Shown: positions 36,401 to 45,576, counted from the stretch's first letter. The stretch: 64,000 bases of DNA from Nocardia shimofusensis NBRC 100134 (GCF_001613125.1 NZ_BDBT01000013.1:62001-126000); one strand, 5' to 3'. Translations and numbers: made by a program. The notes: generated by a model not told the origin, from the sequence alone.

Positions 36401-38030
36401 CCGCGAACATCCCGCGATCGGGGATCGCGCCGCCGGAGGTCACCGCGAGGCGTTGCGCGCCGGGTCTGCCGGTGAGGGTGCCCGCGTCGCGATCCCACAC
36501 CAGGCGCGGGCGCAGTTCGGCGAATTCGTCGGAGGGGTAGCGGCCGGCGAGCAGGTCGAGCACCGATTCGTAGGCCGAGCGGGGCAGACCGGCGAAACTG
36601 CCGGTGGCGCGCACGGTCCGGAACCAGGCGTCGGCGTCGACGGGTTCGAGCGCGCACACCGCCACGGTCTGCTGGGCCAGGATGTCGAGCGGATGCGCCG
36701 GGATGCGCAGCGCCTCGATCTGTCCGGTCACCATCCGGTGCGCGGCCACCGCGCAGTGCACTACGTCGGTGCGGTGTTTGGGGAACAGCACGCCGCGCGA
36801 GATCTCCCCCACCTGGTGCCCGGCCCGGCCGATCCGCTGCAACCCGCTCGACACCGAGGGCGGCGCCTCCACCTGCACCACGAGGTCGACCGCGCCCATG
36901 TCGATGCCCAGTTCCAGGCTGCTGGTCGCCACCACACAGCGCAGCCGCCCGGTCTTGAGATCGTCCTCGATCAGCGCACGCTGCTCCTTGCTCACCGAGC
37001 CGTGGTGCGCGCGGGCCAGCAGGTGCCCCGCGCCGTGCACGACCTCGGTGCTCGGACCGAGTTGGGCGGGCGGGGCGTGCGAGGTCGACACCGGATCGCC
37101 GAGGCGGGCGGCGTAGGACTCGTTGAGCCGGGCGGTCAGCCGCTCGGCGAGTCTGCGCGAATTGGCGAACACGATGGACGAGCGATGCGCGAGCACCAGA
37201 TCCACCACAGCCTCGTCCACGTGCGGCCAGATCGAGCCCGGCTGATCGGAATCGCCCGGCTCGGTCATGTCCGGCACCGGCACCCGCACGCTGAGGTCGA
37301 AGGTCTTGGGCGCGGGCGGCGCGACGATCGTGACCGGAGCCGATCCGGTGAGGAACCGGCCCACCTCCTCGGCCGGGCGCACCGTCGCCGACAGGCCGAT
37401 GCGCTGGGCGGGCCGCTCGGCGAGCAGATCCAGCCGGGCCAGCGAGAGCGACAGATGCGCGCCGCGCTTGGATCCGGCGACGGCGTGCACCTCGTCGACG
37501 ATCACCGTCCGCACGGTGCGCAGGGTCTCGCGCGCCGCCGAGGTGAGCATGAGGAACAGCGATTCCGGGGTGGTGATCAGGATGTCGGGCGGGGTGCGCG
37601 CCATGGTGCGACGCGCGGCCTGAGAGGTGTCGCCGGAGCGGACGCCGACGGTGATCTCCGGGGCGTCCAGGCCGAGGCGGGCGGCGGTGCGGGTGATGCC
37701 GGCCAGCGGTGCGCGCAGATTGCGCTCGACGTCCACCGCCAGCGCCTTGAGCGGGGAGACGTAGAGCACCGAGGTGCCCTTCGGCGGCGGTTCACCCGCC
37801 ACCTCACCCGCCGGGCTCCGGCGGGCGAGCTCGTCGATCGCCCACAGGAAGGCCGAGAGCGTCTTGCCCGAGCCGGTCGGCGCCACCACCAGCGTGTGCT
37901 CGCCCGCGGCGATCGCCTGCCACGCGCCGAGCTGGGCCGAGGTGGGCGCGGCGAACGCGCCGTCGAACCATTCCCTGGTCGCGCGGGAGAACCTGGCGGT
38001 CGAGAACGGAGGCACCAGTTCAGTGTGCAC
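33402..38030 (-). CDS. lhr: Lhr-type ATP-dependent DNA helicase
   Basis: A superfamily 2 helicase of about 1542 residues. The motor has Walker A APTGSGKT at 50-57, TTPESL, DEVH at 179-182, SATVRP from 214, and QRIGRAGHQVG (motif VI). A winged helix and a very long Lhr C-terminal region follow, as in the roughly 1500-residue mycobacterial enzyme. Lhr unwinds DNA and RNA:DNA hybrids with 3' to 5' polarity and is induced by DNA damage. GTG 38030 is the best start. It is co-directional with nei and divergent from the phosphatase. Confidence 0.93.
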   Translation of the reverse strand: MHTELVPPFSTARFSRATREWFDGAFAAPTSAQLGAWQAIAAGEHTLVVAPTGSGKTLSAFLWAIDELARRSPAGEVAGEPPPKGTSVLYVSPLKALAVDVERNLRAPLAGITRTAARLGLDAPEITVGVRSGDTSQAARRTMARTPPDILITTPESLFLMLTSAARETLRTVRTVIVDEVHAVAGSKRGAHLSLSLARLDLLAERPAQRIGLSATVRPAEEVGRFLTGSAPVTIVAPPAPKTFDLSVRVPVPDMTEPGDSDQPGSIWPHVDEAVVDLVLAHRSSIVFANSRRLAERLTARLNESYAARLGDPVSTSHAPPAQLGPSTEVVHGAGHLLARAHHGSVSKEQRALIEDDLKTGRLRCVVATSSLELGIDMGAVDLVVQVEAPPSVSSGLQRIGRAGHQVGEISRGVLFPKHRTDVVHCAVAAHRMVTGQIEALRIPAHPLDILAQQTVAVCALEPVDADAWFRTVRATGSFAGLPRSAYESVLDLLAGRYPSDEFAELRPRLVWDRDAGTLTGRPGAQRLAVTSGGAIPDRGMFAVYMVGEKNSRVGELDEEMVYESRVGDVFALGATSWRIEEITFDRVLVTPAFGQPGRLPFWHGDGLGRPAELGAALGEFVRKAVKTIPANAATVSADPRGMLGDLLAGAGLDENATANLVALLADQRAATGQVPTDKTLVVERFRDELGDWRLVLHSPFGLPVHAPWALAVGSRLRERFGVDAAPTASDDGIVVRLPDTTDEPPGAELFVFEPDEIDEIVTEQVGASALFASRFRECAARALLLPRRDPGKRAPLWQQRQRSAQLLDVARKFPDFPILLETVRECLRDVYDLPALTDVLGRVARRQLRLVEVETATPSPFAHALLFDYIGQFMYEGDSPLAERRAAALSLDSSLLAELLGRVELRELLDPQILEQTERELQRLTPERQARDAEGLADLLRLLGPLTPEEAGLRCADAAMSAGPVGAHEQWFAELAAARRALTVAFAGRTWWVAVEDAARLRDALGVPLPVGLPEAFAEPVPDPLGDLVGRFARTHAPFEIDAVARRFGIGPAVAATALHRLAAEKRVVEGEFTPGATGSEWCDSQVLRRLRRRSLAAARHEVEPVATAAFGRFLSAWQHVGTGELRGVDGVASVVEQLAGVPAPASAWESLILPARVNDYSPAMLDELMATGEVIWSGHGAITAKDGWIALHPAEQAPFTLTPPAEIEYSEIALRLLEALGAVLVPGPADGAVPRGGGAYFFRQLSDATGLLDDAAVATALWDLVWAGQVSGDTFAPVRALLSGTTRTTTAHRPPRRTPRGRAYLPRPAMPTRTGPPSVAGRWSLLPERVADNTVRAHAQADILLERYGVLTKGSVHSEGVPGGFALMYRVLTEFEDRGRCRRGYFVDSLGGAQFSTTDVVDRLRASDAGRNGGRAPAAAALAACDPANPYGAALPWPKGEGEGGHRPGRKAGAIVVLVDGELVLYLERGGKTLLTFTADPDPRRVAALELAALVRRRRVDALVIDKIDGETVHGHTFADFLTEAGFSATPRGLRLRGRP

Positions 38031-38074
38031 CCGCGCACCGACAGCAAGCCGCGACCCGCACGACGACCGGGCCG

Positions 38075-38080
38075 TACGCT
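38075..38080 (+). promoter_or_regulatory. -10 box TACGCT, probable leaderless promoter of the histidine phosphatase
   Basis: TACGCT lies 7 bases before GTG 38088 with no Shine-Dalgarno. Confidence 0.42.
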
Positions 38081-38087
38081 GCTGTGC

Positions 38088-38639
38088 GTGCGCAGCGTGC
38101 TGAAACTCGACCTGATCGCCCACGGCATCACCGAGGCGTTGCGCGCCGCGCGCTTCCCGGCCGACGAGCCGCTCACCGAGGCGGGTCGCCACGCGCTGCC
38201 CGGCTACGTCCCGCCCGCGCAGGCCGTGGTGCTGACCGGTCCCGAGCGCCGGACGGTGGAGACCGCCGAGCAACTGGGACTGGCAGGCACGCCCGACGAC
38301 CGGCTGCGCGATCTCGACGCGGGCCGGTGGCGCGGAGCCGAGATGACCGCACTACCGCCCGGGGAGCTCCAGAGCTGGCTCACCGAGCCCGCGTTCACCG
38401 GACACGGCGGCGAATCGGTCGTCGACATCGTGGCCCGCACCCGGCGCTGGCTGGACGACGTCGGCGCCACGGGGGCCTCGACCGTCGCGGTGACCCACCC
38501 CGCGGTCATCCGGTCCGCGCTGCTGGTCGCCCTCGACGCGCCGCCCGCCTCGTTCTGGCGGCTGGACGTGGGCCCCGGCAGCGTCACTCGTCTGCACCAC
38601 CGGGGAGGATGGACCGTGCGGTTGACTTCCCGGCCCTGA
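38088..38639 (+). CDS. Histidine phosphatase-family protein with atypical AHG motif
   Basis: A 183-residue phosphoglycerate mutase-fold protein. The catalytic loop normally reads RHG; here it is LIAHGITEALRAARFPADEPL, so the His is kept but the preceding Arg is Ala. Other family parts are present: VVLTGPERRTVETAEQLG, RDLDAGRWRG, and VAVTHPAVIRSAL with the second His. It belongs to an actinobacterial subgroup with an FPxDEPL segment. Activity as a phosphatase is uncertain. It is divergent from lhr. Confidence 0.8.
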   Translation: MRSVLKLDLIAHGITEALRAARFPADEPLTEAGRHALPGYVPPAQAVVLTGPERRTVETAEQLGLAGTPDDRLRDLDAGRWRGAEMTALPPGELQSWLTEPAFTGHGGESVVDIVARTRRWLDDVGATGASTVAVTHPAVIRSALLVALDAPPASFWRLDVGPGSVTRLHHRGGWTVRLTSRP

Positions 38640-38815
38640 GTCTGCGCGCTACGACCTCGGCACGTCGTGACTCCCCGGTGCGGTCACAGCGGTGATCCAC
38701 ACCCCGCCCCACCTCCCTCGGCCGGGTCGGACATCGGCGAAGAGACGACTCCCCTTGCGCCCGTAGGCGAATGCCGATTAACTAACAATCCGTAACTCGA
38801 GCGGGAGGAGCGGGT

Positions 38816-40177
38816 ATGGGTGATCCGCGGCAGTACGTGGTGATCGGCGGCGGATTGGCGGGGCTGGCCTCGGCGGTCTGGCTGGCCGAGGCGGGAAAGC
38901 AGGTCACGCTGCTCGAGCGGCGGGGCAGGCTGGGCGGGCGGGCCCATGCGATGAAGGTCGACGCGGTCGACGATCCGCCGGACAACGGTCAGCACGTGAT
39001 CGCCAGTGGATACGAGCACCTCTTCCGCTACCTGACCAGCGTCGGCACCCGCGAGCACGTCGCCTTCCCCGACCACTCCACCCTGCGCTGGCCCGACGGC
39101 CGCTCGGTGACGATGTCCATCAGCGGCCTCGGCGCGATCCGCACCCTCACCGGCCTGCACCCCGATACCGGACTCCTGGACCGGCTGCGCACCCTGCGCG
39201 CCACCGGGCTGCTGGTCTGGCAGGCCCTGAACCAGCCGCACGACCTGGCCGACATCACCACCGCGCAGTGGTTCGAGCGAATCGGCATGCCCGCCAAATC
39301 CCGTGAGGCGCTGTGGGATTGGCTGGCCCTGGGCATCGCCGCCGAGCCCGTCGAGATCGAGTCGGCGAAGGTGTTCGCCGATGTGATGGCCACCGGGTTC
39401 CGACTGGGCGCCAAGCACCGGCGCGCGGTCAGCATCGGCTACCCGACCACCGACCTGGACACCCTCTACATCGACGGCGCGTTGAAAGTGTTCGAGGAAC
39501 GCGGCGTGGACGTGCGCTACCGGGCGGTGGCGCGGCGCATCCACATCGTCGACGGCGAGGTCACCGGTGTGGCCATGGCCGACGGCACGGTGGTGCCCGC
39601 CGACGCGGTGATCTGCGCGGTCCCCAACACCGGCATCGGCGGCCTGCTCGACGATCTGCCCGAGCACTCCGAGATCTACGCCGCCGCGGACAAGCTGCAC
39701 TACACCCCGATCGTCAGCACCAACCTGTACCTGGACCGGCCGCTGGGCACCACCGCCGAATTCGAGGCGCTGATCGGCGGCACCGGCGTCATCGACGAAG
39801 TGTTCGACCGGCAGTTGATGACCGGGCGCAGCACCGAGAAGGCCTGGCTGTACTGCTTGACCACCAGCGGCGCCTACGACCAGATCCACAAGACCAACGC
39901 CGAGATCATCGCGGAGCAGATGGACCTGCTGCGCCGCTACTACCCGGCCGCGGCCGAGGCGAGGGTCGTGCAGGGGCAGGTGGTGCGGATGCCGAAGGCG
40001 ACGTTCTCCCAGACCGTCGGCACCCACGCGCTGCGCCCGCCGCAGCGCACCTCGGTGCCCTCGCTGGTGCTGGCAGGCGACTGGACGGCCACCGACTGGT
40101 CGGCCACCATGGAAAGCGCCGTCCAGAGCGCCGCCAAGGCGGTGGACCTCCTCTTGGCGCAGCCACCCGCGCGGTGA
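38816..40177 (+). CDS. FAD-dependent amine oxidase/phytoene desaturase-type oxidoreductase, HpnE-like
   Basis: A 453-residue flavoprotein. The dinucleotide loop VIGGGLAGLASAVWLAEAGKQVTLLERR is at the N-terminus, followed by GGRAHA and DNGQHVIASGYEHLFRYL, which is characteristic of hydroxysqualene dehydroxylase (HpnE) relatives. The C-terminal FAD motif is LVLAGDWTATDWSATMESAV. No squalene synthase-type hpnC or hpnD gene is nearby, so the substrate is open (squalene-like, carotenoid, or other). ATG 38816 has GGGAGGAG upstream. A TetR gene overlaps its stop by 4 bases. Confidence 0.82.
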   Translation: MGDPRQYVVIGGGLAGLASAVWLAEAGKQVTLLERRGRLGGRAHAMKVDAVDDPPDNGQHVIASGYEHLFRYLTSVGTREHVAFPDHSTLRWPDGRSVTMSISGLGAIRTLTGLHPDTGLLDRLRTLRATGLLVWQALNQPHDLADITTAQWFERIGMPAKSREALWDWLALGIAAEPVEIESAKVFADVMATGFRLGAKHRRAVSIGYPTTDLDTLYIDGALKVFEERGVDVRYRAVARRIHIVDGEVTGVAMADGTVVPADAVICAVPNTGIGGLLDDLPEHSEIYAAADKLHYTPIVSTNLYLDRPLGTTAEFEALIGGTGVIDEVFDRQLMTGRSTEKAWLYCLTTSGAYDQIHKTNAEIIAEQMDLLRRYYPAAAEARVVQGQVVRMPKATFSQTVGTHALRPPQRTSVPSLVLAGDWTATDWSATMESAVQSAAKAVDLLLAQPPAR

Positions 40178-40794
40178 GTCCCGAATCGGGGGGCAAGCGC
40201 AAGCGGATGTCGGCCGCCGACAGGCGCGATCAGCTGCTCGACGTCACCCGCGACATCGTGGTGGCCGACGGCTTCGCCGCCGTCGGCATCGACCGGGTCG
40301 CGCGCACGGCCGGTGTCGCCCGCGCGCTGATCTACCAGCAGTTCGGCGACCTGGCCGGGTTGACCGCGGCCCTGCTGGAACGCGAGACCCAGACCGCGTT
40401 GAGCGGCATGCTCACCGTGGACTGGTCGGGCACGGAGACCGACACCGCCGATGTCGACACGGTCGGGCGCGGTGTACTCGCCTATGTGCACACCGCGCCG
40501 GACAGTTGGCGCATCCTGCTCAGCCCGCCCGAGGGCGGGCCGCCGCTGCTACGCAAGCAACTGGAGGTCGGCCGTAAGTACGCCCGCGCGATCAGCGCCA
40601 GGCATCTTTCGCGCTACGCGGGCGTCACCGTCGACCCCGACGGCGTGACCACCCGGCTGATGCTCGCCTCGATCGAGGAATTGTTCCGCCTGCACCTGGC
40701 GGACGCCGAGACCTACGGCGACGACACCGTGCTGCGGTATCTCCGGGCCGTCGTCGGCTGGGCCGTGCGCATGGAGGCAGGCGAGCGCCGGTAG
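40174..40794 (+). CDS. TetR family regulator
   Basis: A 206-residue TetR protein with helix-turn-helix AAVGIDRVARTAGVARALIYQQFGDL and a helical effector domain. The GTG start overlaps the stop of the flavoenzyme gene (GTGA), so the two are translated together. This suggests the regulator serves the oxidoreductase gene, though downstream regulator genes need not be local repressors. Confidence 0.86.
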   Translation: MSPESGGKRKRMSAADRRDQLLDVTRDIVVADGFAAVGIDRVARTAGVARALIYQQFGDLAGLTAALLERETQTALSGMLTVDWSGTETDTADVDTVGRGVLAYVHTAPDSWRILLSPPEGGPPLLRKQLEVGRKYARAISARHLSRYAGVTVDPDGVTTRLMLASIEELFRLHLADAETYGDDTVLRYLRAVVGWAVRMEAGERR

Positions 40795-40841
40795 CCCACG
40801 CCACACCCGGCCCGACCAACGCACGTCACCGGGCCGACGGC

Positions 40842-42575
40842 TCAACTCTCGACAGGCACCGGTTCGAGTAGTTCCGGGCGCGGTTCCGGTGCGGCCACCC
40901 GGAGCGCGTCCGCGGAGGCGTCGTCGGGCTGTTTCTGTGATCGGATCTCGGCGTCGACACGGGAAAGGTAGGTGGCGATCTCCCGCTGCGTCTCGGCCTC
41001 GTCCCAGCCGAGCACGGGCCCGACCAGCCGCGCGACTTCCTCGGCGCAGTCCGCGCCGCGATGGGCGTATTCGATGGAGATGCGAGTGCGCCTGGCCAGG
41101 ATGTCATCGAGGTGCAGCGCGCCCTCGGCCGTCACCGCGTACAGCGCCTCGGCCCGCAGGTACGACGGCGCGGCCGCGATCGGATGCAGCAGGTCGGGAG
41201 CGTCCTCGGCGGCGGCGAGCACCTCGTCGATCAGCGAGCCGTAGCGGTCGAGCAGATGCTTGACCCGATACGGGTGCAGGCCGTAGAGCTCGGCCAGCTG
41301 CACCGTCTGGTTGACCAGCGCGAAGTAGCCCTCCGCGCCCAGCAGGGGAACCTTCTCGGTGATGGTCGGCGACACCCGGGCCGGGAGGTCGCGGGCGGCT
41401 TCGTCCACCGCGTCGTAGGCCATCACCCGATAGGTGGTGTACTTGCCGCCCGCGATGGCGACCAGGCCGGGCGCGATCCGGGCGACCGCGTGCTCGCGGG
41501 ACAGCTTCGAGGTCGAGTCGCTCTCCCCCGCCAGCAGCGGGCGCAGCCCGGCGTACACACCGGTGATGTCGTCGTGGGTGATCGGAGTGACCAGCACCTC
41601 GTTCACCCGGTCCAGCAGGTAGGCGATGTCGGCTTCGGTCGCGGCCGGATGGGCGAGATCGAGATTCCAGTCGGTGTCGGTGGTGCCGATGATCCAGTGC
41701 GCGCCCCAGGGGATGACGAACAGCACCGAGGTCGCCGTCCGCAGGATCATGGCGGTGTCGCTGACGATGCGGTCGCGCGGCACCACGATGTGCACGCCCT
41801 TGGAGGCGCGCACCTGGAAACGGCCCCTGGTCTTCGACAGCGCCTGCACCTCGTCGGTCCACACACCGGTCGCGTTGATCACCACATGCGCCCTGACCTC
41901 GGCGGTGCGCCCGTCCTCGGTGTCGCGGATCTTCACGCCGCTCACCCGGTCGGCCTCGCGCAGGAAGCCGACGACCTGGGTGGAGGTGCGGATGACCGCG
42001 CCGTAGTGGGCGGCGGTGCGGGCGATGGTCATGGTGTGGCGGGCGTCGTCGACGACGGTGTCGTAGTAGCTCACCCCGCCGATCAGCGCGTCGCGGCGCA
42101 GGCCGGGCGCCAGCCGCAGTGCGCCGTGCTTGGTCAGATGACGTTGCCCCGGAACGGATTTCGATCCGCCCATGGTGTCGTAGAGGACCAGCCCGGCGGC
42201 CACGTAGGGGCGTTCCCAGCCGCGGTGGGTCAGCGGGTAGAGAAAGCGCAGCGGCTTGACCAGGTGCGGCGACAGGAACGACAGCGCGAGTTCGCGCTCG
42301 CGCAGCGCCTCGCGCACCAGCCCGAACTCCAGTTGCTCCAGATAGCGCAGGCCGCCGTGGAACATCTTCGACGACCTGCTCGATGTGCCGGAGGCCAGGT
42401 CGCGCGCCTCCACCAGCGCCACGTCCAGGCCACGGGTGGCCGCGTCCAGCGCGATACCCGCGCCGACCACACCGCCACCGACGACCACCACGTCGAAGTG
42501 CTCCTTGCCGAGCCGACCCCAGGCCAGATGGCGTTGCTCGGGGCCGAGCAACTGCGATTGCGGTTTCTTGGTCAT
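40842..42575 (-). CDS. glpD: Glycerol-3-phosphate dehydrogenase GlpD
   Basis: A 577-residue aerobic glycerol-3-phosphate dehydrogenase. The FAD loop VVVGGGVVGAGIALDAATRGLDVALVE is near residue 30, SSKMFHGGLRYL and GGVSYYD follow, and INATGVWTDEV and IAGGKYTTYR are in the core. The C-terminal DAO_C helical domain runs from about 400. It oxidises glycerol-3-phosphate to DHAP and feeds the menaquinone pool at the membrane. ATG 42575 has GGAGGAG upstream. It is divergent from glpK. Confidence 0.94.
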   Translation of the reverse strand: MTKKPQSQLLGPEQRHLAWGRLGKEHFDVVVVGGGVVGAGIALDAATRGLDVALVEARDLASGTSSRSSKMFHGGLRYLEQLEFGLVREALRERELALSFLSPHLVKPLRFLYPLTHRGWERPYVAAGLVLYDTMGGSKSVPGQRHLTKHGALRLAPGLRRDALIGGVSYYDTVVDDARHTMTIARTAAHYGAVIRTSTQVVGFLREADRVSGVKIRDTEDGRTAEVRAHVVINATGVWTDEVQALSKTRGRFQVRASKGVHIVVPRDRIVSDTAMILRTATSVLFVIPWGAHWIIGTTDTDWNLDLAHPAATEADIAYLLDRVNEVLVTPITHDDITGVYAGLRPLLAGESDSTSKLSREHAVARIAPGLVAIAGGKYTTYRVMAYDAVDEAARDLPARVSPTITEKVPLLGAEGYFALVNQTVQLAELYGLHPYRVKHLLDRYGSLIDEVLAAAEDAPDLLHPIAAAPSYLRAEALYAVTAEGALHLDDILARRTRISIEYAHRGADCAEEVARLVGPVLGWDEAETQREIATYLSRVDAEIRSQKQPDDASADALRVAAPEPRPELLEPVPVES

Positions 42576-42776
42576 GCTCGACTCCTCCAGCGACTGGTCT
42601 GCGAGCGCGTGTTGCGGCGGTCGGCCCTGCGGGCGGTTTCTCCTACAGGCTAGGCAATCGTGACACCCGTGATCGTGATGCCCCGCCGCGCCCCGGCTGG
42701 GACAACTCGACGGTAACTCCGATGCCGGCCCGCCGCTGTGCGCGTCGATGTGATCCCCGCCATCGGGGCCGTTGCG

Positions 42777-42782
42777 TATTCT
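42777..42782 (+). promoter_or_regulatory. -10 box TATTCT, probable leaderless promoter of glpK
   Basis: TATTCT lies 6 bases before ATG 42789, with no Shine-Dalgarno, in the 213-bp divergent glpD/glpK region. Confidence 0.45.
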
Positions 42783-42788
42783 GCCTCC

Positions 42789-44288
42789 ATGAGTCGGTAT
42801 GTGGCCGCCCTCGATCAAGGCACGACCTCGAGCAAGTGCATCGTCTTCGACCGCGGCGGGCGCGTCATCGGCGTCGCCCAGCGCGAACACGAGCAGATCT
42901 TCCCCCGCCCCGGCTGGGTCGAGCACGATGCCCGGACCATCTGGCGCAACAGCGAACTCGTACTCGCCGAGGCGCTCGGCCGGCTCGATCTGAGCCACGA
43001 GGACATCGCCGCCGTCGGCATCACCAACCAGCGCGAGACCACCGTGGTGTGGGACCGCGCCACCGGCGAGCCGATCCACAACGCGATCGTCTGGCAGGAC
43101 ATCCGCACCGACCGATTGGTCACCGAACTCGGCGGTGACCAGGGCCCGGCCCGCTACCAGGATCGCACCGGCCTGCCGCTGTCGACCTACTTCTCCGGGC
43201 CGAAACTGCGCTGGATCCTCGACACCGTGCCCGGGGCCCGGGAACGCGCCGAGGCGGGCGAGCTGTGTTTCGGGACGGTGGACAGCTGGTTGCTGTGGAA
43301 CCTGACCGGCCGTCATGTCACCGATGTCACCAACGCCTCGCGCACCATGCTGATGGATCTGCGTACCCAGCAGTGGGACGAGGAGATCTGCGCGGACATG
43401 CGGGTGCCGGTCGCGATGTTGCCGCGCATAGCCAGTTCCTCGGAGGTCTACGGCGAGATCACCGTGGGGCCGCTCGCGGGCGTGCCGGTGGCAGGCATCC
43501 TCGGCGACCAGCAGGCCGCCACCTTCGGACAGGCCTGCCTGTCCCCGGGCGAGGCCAAGAACACCTACGGCACCGGCAATTTCATGCTCCTGAACACCGG
43601 AACCACCCCGGTGTTCAGCAAGCACGGCCTGCTCACCACCGTCTGCTACCGGCTCGGCGAACAGCCCGCCGTCTACGCGTTGGAAGGTTCGATCGCGGTC
43701 ACCGGATCGCTGGTGCAGTGGCTGCGCGACAACCTGGGCCTGATCTCCTCGGCCTCGGAGATCGAACCGCTGGCCCGCAGTGTCGCCGACAACGGCGGCG
43801 CCTACATCGTGCCCGCCTTCTCCGGCCTGTTCGCGCCGCGCTGGCGGCCGGACGCGCGCGGGGTGATCGCCGGGCTGACCCGGTTCGTCACCAAGGCGCA
43901 CCTGGCGCGCGCGGTGCTGGAGTCCACCGCGTTCCAGACCCGCGAGGTGGTCGACGCCATGCGCGCCGACGCCGAATCCCAGCGGCTGGGACTGGAATTG
44001 ACGACTCTGAAGGTCGACGGCGGCATGACCGGCAACGAACTGCTCATGCAGTTCCAGTCCGACATCCTCGACGTACCCGTCGTACGCCCCGTCGTCGCCG
44101 AGACCACCGCGCTCGGCGCGGCCTACGCGGCGGGACTCGCGGTGGGGTATTGGTCGGGCACCGACGACATCCTGGCGAACTGGGAGGCCGACACCACGTG
44201 GCTGCCCGCCATGTCACAGCAGGATCGGGACGCGCATCTCGGCGCCTGGAACAAGGCGGTCGAACGCACCTACAACTGGATGGACTGA
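42789..44288 (+). CDS. glpK: Glycerol kinase GlpK
   Basis: A 499-residue FGGY kinase. The N-terminal ATP phosphate loop is DQGTTSSKC, glycerol-binding residues lie in [11 protein letters not shown], and [10 protein letters not shown] and [11 protein letters not shown] belong to the C domain; it ends [18 protein letters not shown]. It phosphorylates glycerol to glycerol-3-phosphate for GlpD, encoded divergently. No glycerol facilitator gene lies in the window. Confidence 0.95.
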   Translation: MSRYVAALDQGTTSSKCIVFDRGGRVIGVAQREHEQIFPRPGWVEHDARTIWRNSELVLAEALGRLDLSHEDIAAVGITNQRETTVVWDRATGEPIHNAIVWQDIRTDRLVTELGGDQGPARYQDRTGLPLSTYFSGPKLRWILDTVPGARERAEAGELCFGTVDSWLLWNLTGRHVTDVTNASRTMLMDLRTQQWDEEICADMRVPVAMLPRIASSSEVYGEITVGPLAGVPVAGILGDQQAATFGQACLSPGEAKNTYGTGNFMLLNTGTTPVFSKHGLLTTVCYRLGEQPAVYALEGSIAVTGSLVQWLRDNLGLISSASEIEPLARSVADNGGAYIVPAFSGLFAPRWRPDARGVIAGLTRFVTKAHLARAVLESTAFQTREVVDAMRADAESQRLGLELTTLKVDGGMTGNELLMQFQSDILDVPVVRPVVAETTALGAAYAAGLAVGYWSGTDDILANWEADTTWLPAMSQQDRDAHLGAWNKAVERTYNWMD

Positions 44289-44298
44289 GCGGAAGCGA

Positions 44299-45486
44299 TC
44301 AGGCGCTCGCGGCCGCGTGTGCCTTCGCCAGCCGCGCGATCGCTTCCTCGAGCACGGGCGGGGCCGAGGTGGTGAAGCACATCCGCATCGAGCCCCGGTA
44401 GCCCGCGCCGGTCGCGAAGGCCGTGCCGGGCACGTAGGCCACACCGGCCGCGAGCGCGTCGGAGAGCATTCGCTGGGTGTCGGTGCCGTCGGTGAAATCG
44501 GCCCACACGAACATGCCGCCCGCGGCATCGGTGCAGACCACACGCTCGCCGAAGGTCGTGCGCACCGCGTTCACCAGCGCCTTCGCCCTGGTGCCGTAGC
44601 TGTCGCGGACCCGGTCCAGATGCCCGGACAACCACGCTTCGTCGGCCAGCAGATCGGCGGCGATCTGCTGGGTCAGCGCCGAACCGCACAGGTCCGCGCC
44701 CTGCTTGAGCAACTCGACCGCCCGGCACACTTGCTCGGGCGCGATCATCCAGCCGACCCGCAGGGTCGGCGCGAGGATCTTGGAGGCGCTGCCCAGCCGG
44801 ATCACGTGCCGCGAGTAGGAGGCCACCGGCGCCGGGGCGGGCCGGTCGAACCACAGTTCGCCGTAGGGGTCGTCCTCGACGACCCAGAACCCGTACCGCT
44901 GCGCGAGCTCGGCCAATTCGGCGCGGCGGGCCGGGCTCATCGTCACCCCGCCGGGATTGTGGAAATTGCTGACGGTGTGCACCACGGCCGGTCGCTCACC
45001 GGACGCCAGCAGTTCGCGCAGCACGTCCACCCGCATACCGTCGGCATCCAGCGGGACAGCGACGATGCGCGCGCCCGCGGCCCGGAACACCTGCAGCGCA
45101 CCGACGTAGGCGGGGTCCTCGACGACCACCAGCGCACCCGGATCGAGCAGCACCTCGGCCAGCAGCGACAGCGCCTGCTGCGAGCCGTGGGTGACGAAGA
45201 CCTCCGCCACCGGCACCGCCCGGCCCAGCCGCGCGGACTCCCGCTCGGCCAGCACCGCGCGCAGCGGACCCCAGCCGGGTGACTCGGTGTACTGCAGACA
45301 GCCGGGACCGCTCAGGGCGGCCTCGGCGGCCTCGGCGATGCGCTCGCGCGGCATGAGCTCGGCGTCGGGCAGGCCGCCGGCCAAGCTGATGATCTGCGGA
45401 TTCGCGGTGAGTTTCAGCAGGTCACGAATGGCCGAGCTCTGCAGGCCGGCGAGCTTGGCGGACAGCGACGGGAACGTCGACGACAT
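44299..45486 (-). CDS. Class I/II PLP-dependent aminotransferase (LysN/2-aminoadipate type)
   Basis: A 395-residue fold-type I aminotransferase of the group related to MocR C-terminal domains and 2-aminoadipate aminotransferases, but without an N-terminal GntR domain. Key parts are ISLAGGLPD near residue 34, THGSQQALSL, NFHNPGG, and GSASKILAPTLRVGW with PLP Lys236. The amino donor is not determinable; a 2-aminoadipate activity would link to the lysine genes elsewhere in the window. A strong AT-rich palindrome lies 37-73 bases upstream of its ATG. Confidence 0.85.
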   Translation of the reverse strand: MSSTFPSLSAKLAGLQSSAIRDLLKLTANPQIISLAGGLPDAELMPRERIAEAAEAALSGPGCLQYTESPGWGPLRAVLAERESARLGRAVPVAEVFVTHGSQQALSLLAEVLLDPGALVVVEDPAYVGALQVFRAAGARIVAVPLDADGMRVDVLRELLASGERPAVVHTVSNFHNPGGVTMSPARRAELAELAQRYGFWVVEDDPYGELWFDRPAPAPVASYSRHVIRLGSASKILAPTLRVGWMIAPEQVCRAVELLKQGADLCGSALTQQIAADLLADEAWLSGHLDRVRDSYGTRAKALVNAVRTTFGERVVCTDAAGGMFVWADFTDGTDTQRMLSDALAAGVAYVPGTAFATGAGYRGSMRMCFTTSAPPVLEEAIARLAKAHAAASA

Positions 45487-45522
45487 CGAGACCTCCGGGA
45501 GATGCCACGGAACGGGATAGCT

Positions 45523-45559
45523 TCACTGTTTCACATTCCTAACCAGAATATGAAACAGT
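45523..45559. promoter_or_regulatory. AT-rich palindromic operator candidate upstream of the aminotransferase
   Basis: CACTGTTTCACATTC (45523-45537) and GAATATGAAACAGTG (45545-45559) form an inverted repeat of 15 bases with one mismatch; the outer ten bases match perfectly. The spacer is CTAACCA. It is much richer in AT than the surrounding DNA. It could be a dimeric regulator site or the terminator of the upstream minus-strand gene. Confidence 0.75.
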
Positions 45560-45576
45560 GTTCCCGAATAGTGAGA

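Noticed and set aside
40810..40840. A CGGCCCG...CGGGCCG hairpin between the TetR gene and glpD
   Set aside because: Seven-base arms with a 15-base loop and no T-run are too weak to call a terminator.
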